From positions 1 through 64,000 of the forward strand of contig JAGVJN010000018.1 of the NCBI GenBank assembly GCA_020051095.1: a DNA stretch of 64,000 bases, in the 5' to 3' direction. The stretch comes from Pseudomonadota bacterium (GTDB lineage: Bacteria; Pseudomonadota; Gammaproteobacteria; Legionellales; Legionellaceae). Position numbers and translations under genes: made by a program. The notes beneath the pieces were generated by a model, which ran no database searches, was not told the origin of the DNA, and saw only the letters and a list, made by a program, of their open reading frames with translations. Numbering within the stretch: the stretch's first letter is position 1; every line of letters starts with the position of its first letter. This document shows positions 1 through 7,098 of the stretch, piece by piece.

Positions 1-667
1 AGAAGTGAAAAAATCGCCTGTTCAAGAAGAAGTGAAAAAATCGCCTGTTCAAGAAGAAGTGAAAAAATCACCTGTTCAAGAAGAAGTGAAAAAATCACCC
101 GTTGAAGAAGAAGTGAAAAAATCACCTGTTCAAGAAGAAGTGAAAAAATCACCCGTTCAAGAAGAAGTGAAAAAATCACCCGTTCAAGAAGAAGTGAAAA
201 AATCACCCGTTGAAGAAGAAGTGAAAAAATCACCTGTTCAAGAAGAAGTGAAAAAATCGCCTGTTCAAGAAGAAGTGAAAAAATCACCTGTTCAAGAAGA
301 AGCGAAAAAATCACCCGTTGAAACTGACGTGAAGAAATCACCCGTTGAAACTGACGTGAAGAAATCACCCGTTGAAACCGACGTGAAGAAATCACCCGTT
401 TCATCCTCCCTCGTATTCGGCTTTTTCAATGTGATGAAAAATGTGAGTATCGTGCTTGCTACTGTCGTGGTTGGTGGTTTAATCGGTGCGGCTGTTGGTT
501 TAGCGGTTTCTACTATTGCCGCCCCTGTGGTTGCTACCGCAGTCGGTGTCGCTGCCGGCATGTTGGCAACATCGGTGACCCTTCCATCAATGTACCGCTT
601 CTTTTCATCGACTAAAAATGCTAACGACGAAGATGTAAAGGAATTGCACAAAAGTCCATCGTTATAA
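1..667 (+). CDS. KSP-repeat membrane protein, 5'-truncated (effector candidate)
   Basis: The reading frame is open at the left edge (first whole codon at base 2), so the true start lies outside the window; the GTG at 5 is only the valine of a repeat unit. The visible part begins with 14 tandem 9-residue units of the type KKSPVQEEV, with variants ending EEE and, for the last three, ETD. These are followed by SSSLVFGFF and two hydrophobic, Gly/Ala/Val-rich segments separated by a small turn, which look like a membrane hairpin. A short charged tail ends at TAA 667. The C-terminal half is clearly paralogous to residues 390-460 of the gene at 1903-3303. The function is not known. A repeat-bearing host-directed (Dot/Icm) membrane effector is an inference from composition and context. 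Confidence 0.75.
   Translation, partial: EVKKSPVQEEVKKSPVQEEVKKSPVQEEVKKSPVEEEVKKSPVQEEVKKSPVQEEVKKSPVQEEVKKSPVEEEVKKSPVQEEVKKSPVQEEVKKSPVQEEAKKSPVETDVKKSPVETDVKKSPVETDVKKSPVSSSLVFGFFNVMKNVSIVLATVVVGGLIGAAVGLAVSTIAAPVVATAVGVAAGMLATSVTLPSMYRFFSSTKNANDEDVKELHKSPSL
2..400 (+). repeat. 27-bp in-frame tandem repeat array (14+ units)
   Basis: Fourteen complete 27-bp units run head to tail from base 5 to 382, each encoding KKSPV plus four acidic or valine/alanine residues, followed by a partial unit. Neighbouring units differ only by silent changes (tcg/tca, cct/ccc), by Q/E swaps, or by the ETD variant, which fits recent expansion by slippage or recombination. The unit length is a multiple of three, so copy-number changes would alter protein length without shifting frame. 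The array continues past the left edge. Confidence 0.95.
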
Positions 668-678
668 ACACCTCAGTC

Positions 679-754
679 GTAGGTCGGGCCTTGGCCCGAC
701 GATCCATGAATGATTCCATTGTTCAAATAATTGTCGGGCCAAGGCCCGACCTAC
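679..754. repeat. GTAG-type REP pair (inverted)
   Basis: Two copies of a 22-bp element sit in opposite orientation. At 679-700 it reads GTAG, then GTCGGGCC-TT-GGCCCGAC. At 733-754 its reverse complement ends in CTAC. Each copy folds on itself with 8-bp arms, and the two can also pair with each other. A GTAG tetranucleotide attached to a short palindrome is the classic layout of REP elements mobilised by RAYT (TnpA-REP) proteins. The pair lies between two convergent genes and could also act as a bidirectional terminator. A second pair occurs at 39260-39331. Confidence 0.8.
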
Positions 755-772
755 CATTTGAGCAACTCACGG

Positions 773-1756
773 TTAATAATGACAAGTAGCGGTTGGCTGT
801 GTGAATTTTTCAATCAGCTTAGCCCCATATTGGCTTTGCATATGAGCCTGATAACTTGGTAATTTTCGAATAGCTTCAGGGATCGTTTGCTCATAAAAAT
901 CCACTAACGAATCTTTTTCTTCTAAACCGCCCAATAAAAAGCTCAATGGCCTCATAACTTCAAAATAAGAATGATGCCCCAAAGCTATCGTCGATGCCGC
1001 AATCAAAATACCCAAGATTTGATAATCGAATTTTGAAAATGACATAATCGGCAAAAGCTTGGCGATAGCAATCCCTATTCCACCCGAAGCACCTGAAATC
1101 ACCGGCAAATGATGTTTTCGCAACCATATCGCCATCTCACTGGTTTCGTTAGGTTTATAGAATCCGCGTGCAGGCGATTCATTTGCCCTTTTAAAATATT
1201 GCTTTAAATCCACTGGCGTATCTTCCCCTGATAAAATACCGAGAGAATGAGTCTTTTCTTCAGAATTATCGCCTTCATCCAATTCAATCACACCTCGATT
1301 TTTTGGGCAAAACAGCCATCCTGGTCTTAAGGTTTTTCCAATTAAATCCATGCTCAAACCTGGGTCTTTAAAAAGCGAAAGCTGGCATTTTTGGGCTAAA
1401 GAAAGGTCTTTTCTATTTGATAAACCCTGATATTTTGGAAAGGTAAGTGATCCAAGCCCCATGGCCAGTTCGGTAAACATTTTCAAAAACGTTTCGAATA
1501 CTATCAGTGAATCACACGTTTTTAACTGTTCTAAATCCTTGATGCGTTTATCATACTCTTGCAGCGCTGAGAATACGGAAAACATCGTTCTATCAAATAA
1601 TAGGTGTTTTGAGTTGAGCTTGCAAAATTGGTCAACGGCGGTGATTATGTTATCCATTAACGGCTTAAATAGTTCCACATGCTCTAGAAAATACTTAGCC
1701 ATGTAACTTTCAAACAAACAAACATCAATCTCATTATTCTTATCATCAACAGGCAT
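773..1756 (-). CDS. Orphan protein, conserved domain not recognised
   Basis: The protein has 327 residues. The ATG at 1756 is chosen because AAGGAA lies about 6 bases upstream; the codon before it is TTG. The N-terminal two thirds are mainly helical and charged. At about 219-236 a glycine-rich stretch (ISGASGGIGIAIAKLL) is followed by a hydrophobic helix (about 247-260) and GHHSYFEVM. The glycine stretch resembles the short-chain dehydrogenase cofactor loop, but it sits mid-protein and no YxxxK motif follows. The gene lies between the two KSP-repeat paralogues on the opposite strand. I do not recognise the family. A Legionella-type secreted or host-interacting protein is possible from context only. 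Confidence 0.7.
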   Translation of the reverse strand: MPVDDKNNEIDVCLFESYMAKYFLEHVELFKPLMDNIITAVDQFCKLNSKHLLFDRTMFSVFSALQEYDKRIKDLEQLKTCDSLIVFETFLKMFTELAMGLGSLTFPKYQGLSNRKDLSLAQKCQLSLFKDPGLSMDLIGKTLRPGWLFCPKNRGVIELDEGDNSEEKTHSLGILSGEDTPVDLKQYFKRANESPARGFYKPNETSEMAIWLRKHHLPVISGASGGIGIAIAKLLPIMSFSKFDYQILGILIAASTIALGHHSYFEVMRPLSFLLGGLEEKDSLVDFYEQTIPEAIRKLPSYQAHMQSQYGAKLIEKFTQPTATCHY

Positions 1757-1849
1757 CAAATTTCCTTAGGCAATGGTAATGGATTATGAACCATATTTTA
1801 CCCGAATCTGTCGACAAATTGTATTTTTATTTTAATCACACTGTACAAA

Positions 1850-1855
1850 TATAAT
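1850..1855 (+). promoter_or_regulatory. Consensus -10 box upstream of LRR/KSP-repeat gene
   Basis: A perfect TATAAT at 1850-1855 would place the transcription start near 1862. That makes the first in-frame ATG (1861) unusable and points to the ATG at 1903 as the translation start. No convincing -35 hexamer is seen at 16-18 bp spacing; the upstream stretch is T-rich. Confidence 0.5.
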
Positions 1856-1902
1856 AAAATATGCTACCATGCAAGTCCTTGGTTCATTTATTGAGACGTA
1901 TT

Positions 1903-3303
1903 ATGGCAACAAATTACACCCTAAATTATACCAACGCCGATGGCTTCACCCTTAATGCTGAAGAGATCTCCGAAAAAACTCCCTTCGTTCGTCTAATCTT
2001 AGACTTTGATGACAGTCCTTCTCCAGAAAGCCTTGAAACCCTTGCTGACGTAATTAAAAACGTTGAACCCAATGGCAAAGACGGATTGTTATTAGATTGC
2101 TTTTATCTTTGCCTAGGCGAAGGTGAAAAAGTTGGCACGATGAAGCAACTTGGTAAAGATGAAGAGGCATATGAGTTGCCGGTCTTAGATAGTCAATCTG
2201 TGCAAGCTTTCATGGCAAAACTGATGAGCGTTCTTCCAGAAGGCTTTACCCAATTCCATGTGGAAGACATTGATGGTATCAATTCTGAAGCAATGATTCC
2301 CTTTTTGGCTGGCTTACCAGAAACTGCAACCCATTTAAATTTAGCTGCCTGTAACTTAGATGAAGTGGATCAATTGAAATTCAATCAAGCACTTGCTTCT
2401 AAAAAATTAAAAGTCATTTCTTTAGCTAGCGCCCTTGATGATTACAGCGAGGAAAAGCTGCTAAACCTGGTTACTGCACTCCCTGAAACTCTTGAAGAAG
2501 TTGTTTTACATGACAATGGGGAAGAAGACAATGACTGGAAAATGGGTCAATTGCTTGCTAAACTTCGACCAGCTATCAACGTCAAAAAAATAAAAGTTGC
2601 TCAGCCTAGTGAAAACACTAGTGAAAGCAAATGGGTAACTGCAGGTAATTTGTTGAGTGGCTTAGCAACAACGCTTAAAAATGGCTTTCTGTATTTAGCA
2701 AATGTTGGCCAACCTGGGATGGGTGAGTTACTTGAAGAAATGGGCAATTCACATAAGGTTGCTGCTGTAAAAAAATCACCTGTTGAAGAAGCAGCGAAGA
2801 CATCACCTGTTCAAGAAGCAGCGAAGACATCACCTGTTCAAGAAGAAGCGAAGACATCACCTGTTCAAGAAGAAGTGAAGAAATCACCTGTTCAAGAAGA
2901 AGTGAAGAAATCACCTGTTCAAGAAGAAGTGAAGAAATCACCTGTTCAAGAAGAAGTGAAGAAATCACCTGTTGAACTGGAAGATTTACTAGCTTCACCT
3001 ACTAAAAATACCGTTGAACAACCGCCCGTCTCCTCCTCCTTCCTACTTGGTTTTTTCCAAGTCATGAAGCACGTGAGCATTGCCCTTGCAGCACTCGTGA
3101 TTGGTGGCCTGGTGGGTACCGCAGTTGGGTTAGCGGTGTCTGCCGTTGCAACACCGGCTGCTGGTATTGCCGCGGGTTTGGTTGCCGGAACTGGGGCAGC
3201 CGCACTGACCGTGCCTACGTTATACAGCTTCTTCCCATCTGCTCCGTCAAAAGCGGCTAAAGATGAAGAGGAAGAAAACGATTTTGGCTTTACCAAAATT
3301 TGA
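1903..3303 (+). CDS. LRR-like / KSP-repeat / membrane-hairpin protein (Dot/Icm effector candidate)
   Basis: An in-frame ATG lies at 1861, but a consensus -10 box at 1850-1855 puts the transcription start at or after it, so 1903 (MATNYTLNYT) is preferred, giving 466 residues. Counting from the 1861 ATG, residues 15-250 contain leucine-rich segments such as ATHLNLAACNL and EEVVLHDN, resembling degenerate LRR units. Residues 304-375 are eight 9-residue repeats (KKSPVQEEV, KTSPVQEEA and variants). Residues 390-455 form a Gly/Ala-rich hydrophobic hairpin. The tail (AKDEEEENDFGFTKI) resembles the glutamate-rich E-block near the C-terminus of many Dot/Icm substrates. The C-terminal part is paralogous to the truncated gene at the left edge. 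A rho-independent terminator follows. Its role as an effector is inferred. Confidence 0.8.
   Translation: MATNYTLNYTNADGFTLNAEEISEKTPFVRLILDFDDSPSPESLETLADVIKNVEPNGKDGLLLDCFYLCLGEGEKVGTMKQLGKDEEAYELPVLDSQSVQAFMAKLMSVLPEGFTQFHVEDIDGINSEAMIPFLAGLPETATHLNLAACNLDEVDQLKFNQALASKKLKVISLASALDDYSEEKLLNLVTALPETLEEVVLHDNGEEDNDWKMGQLLAKLRPAINVKKIKVAQPSENTSESKWVTAGNLLSGLATTLKNGFLYLANVGQPGMGELLEEMGNSHKVAAVKKSPVEEAAKTSPVQEAAKTSPVQEEAKTSPVQEEVKKSPVQEEVKKSPVQEEVKKSPVQEEVKKSPVELEDLLASPTKNTVEQPPVSSSFLLGFFQVMKHVSIALAALVIGGLVGTAVGLAVSAVATPAAGIAAGLVAGTGAAALTVPTLYSFFPSAPSKAAKDEEEENDFGFTKI
2770..2985 (+). repeat. 27-bp in-frame tandem repeats (8 units)
   Basis: Eight 27-bp units encode K(K/T)SPV followed by four mostly acidic residues. 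Three consecutive units are identical at the protein level (KKSPVQEEV), and flanking units have diverged to KTSPVQEAA or KKSPVELED. This is the same unit as the array at the left edge of the window, with more degenerate outer copies. Confidence 0.93.
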
Positions 3304-3335
3304 CGATATATAAGCTGAAAGCTAGGAAACCTAAT

Positions 3336-3374
3336 AAAACCCGGTGTTGTCCCTCCGACACGCCGGGTTTTTTT
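3336..3374 (+). terminator. Rho-independent terminator
   Basis: AAAACCCGG at 3336-3344 pairs with CCGGGTTTT at 3363-3371, with further imperfect pairing inside, and the stem runs into a seven-T tract. It lies 33 bases after the stop of the LRR/KSP-repeat gene. Confidence 0.85.
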
Positions 3375-3434
3375 GTATTCTGGCCAAAAAAGGTATATGA
3401 TTCACATAGAAGTATTTAAAAACAGAGGTTTGAA

Positions 3435-4592
3435 ATGAAGCCAACTCAGCACAAAGAAAAAACCACCCTCAATTGGGTCACCACCTTATTTTTAACCATC
3501 AATCCAATGGTTGCCATTATCGGCACCATCGTATTAGGCTATTACCATGCGATTACCTGGCCTACGATTGTTCTTGGCTTGGTTTATGGCATTGCCACTG
3601 GCCTAAGTATCACCTGTGGATATCATCGTCTATTTTCCCACCGAGCGTATCAGGCGAAACTTCCAGTGAGGGTCTTCTTCGCTCTTTTTGGCGCCGCTGC
3701 ATTTGAAGGCAGTGTGCTGGAATGGTGCACCGATCATCGCAATCATCATAAGTACACTGACACCGATAAAGATCCCTATAATGCCAAACGAGGTTTTTGG
3801 TATTCGCACATTGGCTGGCTATTTACATTAAATCCCAAAAAACGCGATTTCAGTAACGTCAAAGAGCTACAGGCCGATCCCTTTTTGCGTTTTCAGGATC
3901 GCTATTACATCCCCGTTGCCATTGTCATGGGCTACTTTGTTCCCATGCTCATAGCTGGCCTGTGGGGTGACGTGCTTGGTGGACTCATCATTGCCAGTGC
4001 CTTACGCATCGCGCTAAATCAACATATCACCTTTTGTGTGAATTCGGTTTGCCACATCTTTGGCAAGCAAACCTATTCTGACCATGTGACAGCAGTTGAT
4101 AATTGGTTTACAGCCTTCTTCACTTATGGTGAAGGCTTTCACAATTTTCACCACAAATTTCCTTTAGACTATCGTAATGGCATTCGCGCTTATCATTTTG
4201 ATCCGTCGAAATGGGTGATAAAAACCCTGTATTATCTGGGACTTGCCTCTAATTTACGCATGGTCAGTACCAAACGAATCGTTGAAAGTCGATTGCGCAT
4301 GGATGAGCTACGTTTGAACGCTAAAGCAAAAACAGGTAATTTAGCCAATCTACTGCCTATGTTAACCCGAACTAAAGAATCCGTCCTAAACTCGTTGGGT
4401 AAATTAGAGGAGCTAGAACGAGCATATTCCAATTTAAAGGATAAAAAGGACGAGTTCATTCGCGAGCAAAAAGCCTTATACCGCCGCAAAAAACAAGAAA
4501 TTAAGCAAACCATCAAACAAGCACGCCGAGACTTAAAGCGCTCATTAAGCATATGGTCCATAGCGTTGAAGCGGTCGTTGAGAACGGTGTAG
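3435..4592 (+). CDS. Acyl-CoA/acyl-lipid delta-9 fatty acid desaturase
   Basis: This is a membrane di-iron desaturase of the stearoyl-CoA 9-desaturase type, introducing a double bond into membrane acyl chains. The three histidine boxes are intact: HRLFSH (64-69), HRNHH (101-105) and HNFHH (236-240), with hydrophobic segments around 15-60, 80-95 and 160-190. The protein has 385 residues and the catalytic part ends near 285. It then carries a Lys/Arg-rich, probably coiled-coil tail of about 95 residues, longer than in typical bacterial members. The start has AGAGG upstream. The gene is monocistronic, after a terminator. A role in adapting membrane fluidity is inferred from the family. Confidence 0.93.
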   Translation: MKPTQHKEKTTLNWVTTLFLTINPMVAIIGTIVLGYYHAITWPTIVLGLVYGIATGLSITCGYHRLFSHRAYQAKLPVRVFFALFGAAAFEGSVLEWCTDHRNHHKYTDTDKDPYNAKRGFWYSHIGWLFTLNPKKRDFSNVKELQADPFLRFQDRYYIPVAIVMGYFVPMLIAGLWGDVLGGLIIASALRIALNQHITFCVNSVCHIFGKQTYSDHVTAVDNWFTAFFTYGEGFHNFHHKFPLDYRNGIRAYHFDPSKWVIKTLYYLGLASNLRMVSTKRIVESRLRMDELRLNAKAKTGNLANLLPMLTRTKESVLNSLGKLEELERAYSNLKDKKDEFIREQKALYRRKKQEIKQTIKQARRDLKRSLSIWSIALKRSLRTV

Positions 4593-4697
4593 TTCTTCTT
4601 GGGCGGTCAAGCCCTGAAGACATACTGCGGCTTGTCCCTGAGGGATCGACACGAATTTTTTATGTAATTTAATGTTTTTTAAAAGAATTTCCAATGC

Positions 4698-4814
4698 GTC
4701 CCGACGTGCCGCGACTCGTTCGCGGCATCCAGGAGATGCTTATTAGGGAACCAATAGTTCTGGTTAAAACGGAATATCGTGCTGGATACCGCGCATAAAG
4801 CGCGGTACGTCGGA
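4698..4814. repeat. Palindromic intergenic element with two nested hairpins
   Basis: The 313-base gap between the desaturase and the MFS gene holds a roughly 115-bp inverted repeat. One hairpin (TGCCGCG 4707-4713 with CGCGGCA 4721-4727) and a second (TACCGCG 4787-4793 with CGCGGTA 4801-4807) are near reverse complements of each other, joined by ATCCAG/CTGGAT and bounded by CCGACGT/ACGTCGG. It looks like a non-autonomous repeat. Nothing coding is seen in the rest of the gap. Confidence 0.65.
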
Positions 4815-4905
4815 AGTTTTAATTTCGTGTGGATCTCTCGGGGGGCAAGCCGCGGTACCTCGGCGTTTAGTAAGAAGCTTATGTATTAAAAAAAGTACCT
4901 ACCCC

Positions 4906-6102
4906 TCATGGCCTGACCGACTTATCCCCCAACCGCCAAGCAAATAAAATCGCCATATACAACAAAACGTTAATGATTAGAAAGGTATGTTCATACGAAA
5001 TTTGCTTGGATAAAATCCATCCGGTTAAGGATTGGAGGATAGGGGCGCTGCTCATTAATATCATGTTGGCTGTTGCCAAAGAAGCCCCTTGCGTTTCTTT
5101 GGTGGCACCTTCTTTCACCACCGCAAATATTTGAATGTACGTTGATGAAAAAAAGCCTAGGAAAATGCAAACGATTATCATCCAACCATAACTCAACGGA
5201 AGAAACAACATAATAGAGAATAAGATAGCGGTGATTGCGGCGAATAGAATTAATACTTGCCTACGAATCGCGTACCGCTGACTCAACCATGCATTCGTTG
5301 GGCCGCCAATCGCTATGCCAATAAACACCATTGATGATACGAAACCGCTCATGCGCAAACTGATAGCAGGGTATTTTTGTAATAAATACGGTATAGACCA
5401 CATTGTCGCAAAAACATTAACAATGGAAACCGTGGCAAACCCATATAACGCCGCTAACCATAACCGCCCATTACCTAAAATTAACCGAAGCTTATGTTTA
5501 CCATACGTGGGTTGTTTGATAATGTTCTTTTTTCGGCGTGGTCGGTCTTTTATAAAACAAAACACCAACATGCAAAGTAGTAATGCAAATACGCCTGCTA
5601 TCTTGAGGGTTATTTGCCACCCGTAGCATTGCACCAGATAGGCCATCATCACTTCACCCAGTGCAACCCCTAATAGGGCAATGGTTTCAGCAATGCCGAT
5701 GAGTAACGCAAAGTATTTTGGCCGAAACCAGGCAGCCGTGACGTAGAGCATCCCCACAAAGCCAAAGGCACTGCCTGCGCCCATCAACACCCGAGACGCC
5801 AACGCCTGGCTATAATTGGCGCTATATGCCAATCCCCAAATCCCACAAACAAGCAACAGTGCGGCGATATTTAAGACTTTTCTAACGCCATAACGGTCAT
5901 ACAATAATCCTACCGGAATTTGTAATAGCACGTAGGAAATAAAGAAGACACTGGATAAATAACCAACTTGCGCACGGTCAAGTTGAAAATCAACCATCCA
6001 CGCTTTCGCCATGATGCCCGCAACGGTTTGCAACAGAAATTGAAACACCACAAAGCCTGTGACGATGAAGTAGTTGACCCAGGGGACATATTTTTTAGTC
6101 AT
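4906..6102 (-). CDS. Major facilitator superfamily transporter
   Basis: This 398-residue inner-membrane protein has about 12 hydrophobic segments. It carries the MFS motif A between TM2 and TM3 (GLLYDRYGVRK, about residues 64-74) and a basic central loop (KDRPRRKKN) between the six-helix halves. The substrate cannot be read from the sequence. In Legionella many such MFS proteins (the Pht group and relatives) import amino acids or other nutrients, so a nutrient or metabolite transporter is a reasonable guess. It has no operon partner: dsbA follows upstream on the same strand after 72 bases. Confidence 0.85.
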   Translation of the reverse strand: MTKKYVPWVNYFIVTGFVVFQFLLQTVAGIMAKAWMVDFQLDRAQVGYLSSVFFISYVLLQIPVGLLYDRYGVRKVLNIAALLLVCGIWGLAYSANYSQALASRVLMGAGSAFGFVGMLYVTAAWFRPKYFALLIGIAETIALLGVALGEVMMAYLVQCYGWQITLKIAGVFALLLCMLVFCFIKDRPRRKKNIIKQPTYGKHKLRLILGNGRLWLAALYGFATVSIVNVFATMWSIPYLLQKYPAISLRMSGFVSSMVFIGIAIGGPTNAWLSQRYAIRRQVLILFAAITAILFSIMLFLPLSYGWMIIVCIFLGFFSSTYIQIFAVVKEGATKETQGASLATANMILMSSAPILQSLTGWILSKQISYEHTFLIINVLLYMAILFAWRLGDKSVRP

Positions 6103-6174
6103 CTTGATACACCCGAGATTCCCCCTTTTCCACGCAGGCTTGTAGCGCAGAATGACTGATAGCCGATGCGATTA

Positions 6175-6810
6175 CTATGGGTTATTACCCGATGGTTTGC
6201 TATCAACCTGATGAATTAAGAAATCTAAAATTGCAAAGAAGCGGTCGACTTTGCCAGCCATGGATAAATCCACTTTGTAGCGGCCGTTAACAACCACCGC
6301 AGGCACCCCGCGAATACGATATTTAGCCATGGCTAAATTGCCCTGATTCACATCCGAATCAATGGTAGGACTGCGAAAGAAAGCACTTTCAGCGGTTTCT
6401 TTATCCACGCCTTGCTCAACAAAAAAATCAACCATGGCTTTATCGTTATCCAGCTTCTTTTTATCTTCTTGAACCGCTTTAAAAATAGCAGGCCCTAAGG
6501 TATCCAATTTATTTAATCGCTTGGCAGCATAATAGGCTTTTGCATACACATTCCATCCAGGTTGGAAGACAACTGGCACTTGTTGGAATTCAACCTGCTT
6601 ACCCTGTTTATTGATAAATTCGTGCAATGGTTTATTTAATTGATAACACCACGGACAACCGTAGCTAAAAAATTCCGCCACTAAAACAGGCTTTCCTGGC
6701 TGAATTTTTGGGGCATCCGACAATACCTCATAATCCTTGCCAGCAACAAATCCTGCGGCCAAACACATCCCGGAAACCAGCGATAATACAAGTGCGACAA
6801 CACGTTTCAT
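6175..6810 (-). CDS. dsbA: Thiol:disulfide interchange protein DsbA
   Basis: A periplasmic oxidoreductase that introduces disulfides into exported proteins. The ATG at 6810 is chosen because it gives a clean signal peptide (MKRVVALVLSLVSGMCLAA) and is preceded by GGGGGA; the frame is open further upstream, but that part lies in a repeat element. The mature protein has a thioredoxin-type active site CPWC (52-55) and the cis-proline segment RGVPAVVV near residue 173. The length (211 residues) matches DsbA. A second, different DsbA-like protein is encoded at 34535-35311, a two-DsbA arrangement typical of Legionella. Confidence 0.93.
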   Translation of the reverse strand: MKRVVALVLSLVSGMCLAAGFVAGKDYEVLSDAPKIQPGKPVLVAEFFSYGCPWCYQLNKPLHEFINKQGKQVEFQQVPVVFQPGWNVYAKAYYAAKRLNKLDTLGPAIFKAVQEDKKKLDNDKAMVDFFVEQGVDKETAESAFFRSPTIDSDVNQGNLAMAKYRIRGVPAVVVNGRYKVDLSMAGKVDRFFAILDFLIHQVDSKPSGNNP

Positions 6811-6889
6811 AAATCCCCCAGCATTCATGTAATGGCCGGAAGTGTACCATGTTAACAACCGGTTGTCATGGTAAGCAACGCGCTTACCA

Positions 6890-7015
6890 TCAGGACTTAC
6901 GAAAAACCCCAATCTCTTCGTTATAAACATTTTTCAATTCGGTCATTTAGTTAGTCTAAACTCCCTCATCGAAAAATGTTTATGCCTCGATCTTGAGGTT
7001 TTTCATAAGTCCTGA
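6890..7015. repeat. 126-bp MITE-like inverted repeat
   Basis: The left arm (6890-6935) starts TCAGGACTTACG and ends AAACATTTTTC. The right arm (6971-7015) is its imperfect reverse complement, about three quarters identical, ending CATAAGTCCTGA. A separate short palindrome (ATGGTAAG/CTTACCAT) lies just to the left. The element fills most of the 288-bp gap between divergent dsbA and mltA, so it could affect both promoters. It has no coding capacity and is likely a non-autonomous mobile repeat. Confidence 0.7.
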
Positions 7016-7098
7016 CCATTTAACAACAACCCAAGCCTTTGTTGTTTTTTTTGACCAATTGACTTATAATGCTTCGAGGTCAATTAATCGGTAAGTCC

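Noticed and set aside
5-7. GTG at base 5 as the start codon of the first gene.
   Set aside because: It is the valine codon of a repeat unit, and the frame is open to the window edge, so the gene is truncated.
2-400. Tandem repeats at the left edge could be read as a CRISPR array.
   Set aside because: Units are contiguous 27-bp copies with no spacers, are not palindromic, and are in frame with a gene.
1052-1105. Short-chain dehydrogenase assignment from ISGASGGIGIAIAKLL in the orphan protein.
   Set aside because: The motif is about 220 residues in, no Rossmann pattern surrounds it and no catalytic YxxxK follows.
1861-1902. Upstream ATG as start of the LRR/KSP-repeat gene.
   Set aside because: A consensus -10 box at 1850-1855 puts transcription start at or past this ATG; the ATG at 1903 fits better.
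2675-2998. Antisense open frames across the repeat arrays, rich in EQVISSLLL units.
   Set aside because: They are mirror images of the repeat and have no ribosome site or independent support.
4593-4905. A small gene or sRNA in the desaturase-MFS gap.
   Set aside because: Only a nested palindrome was found; no promoter-terminator pair or convincing reading frame is present.
6811-6930. An N-terminal extension of DsbA by about 40 residues.
   Set aside because: It lies inside the inverted-repeat element and precedes a good signal peptide with its own ribosome site.
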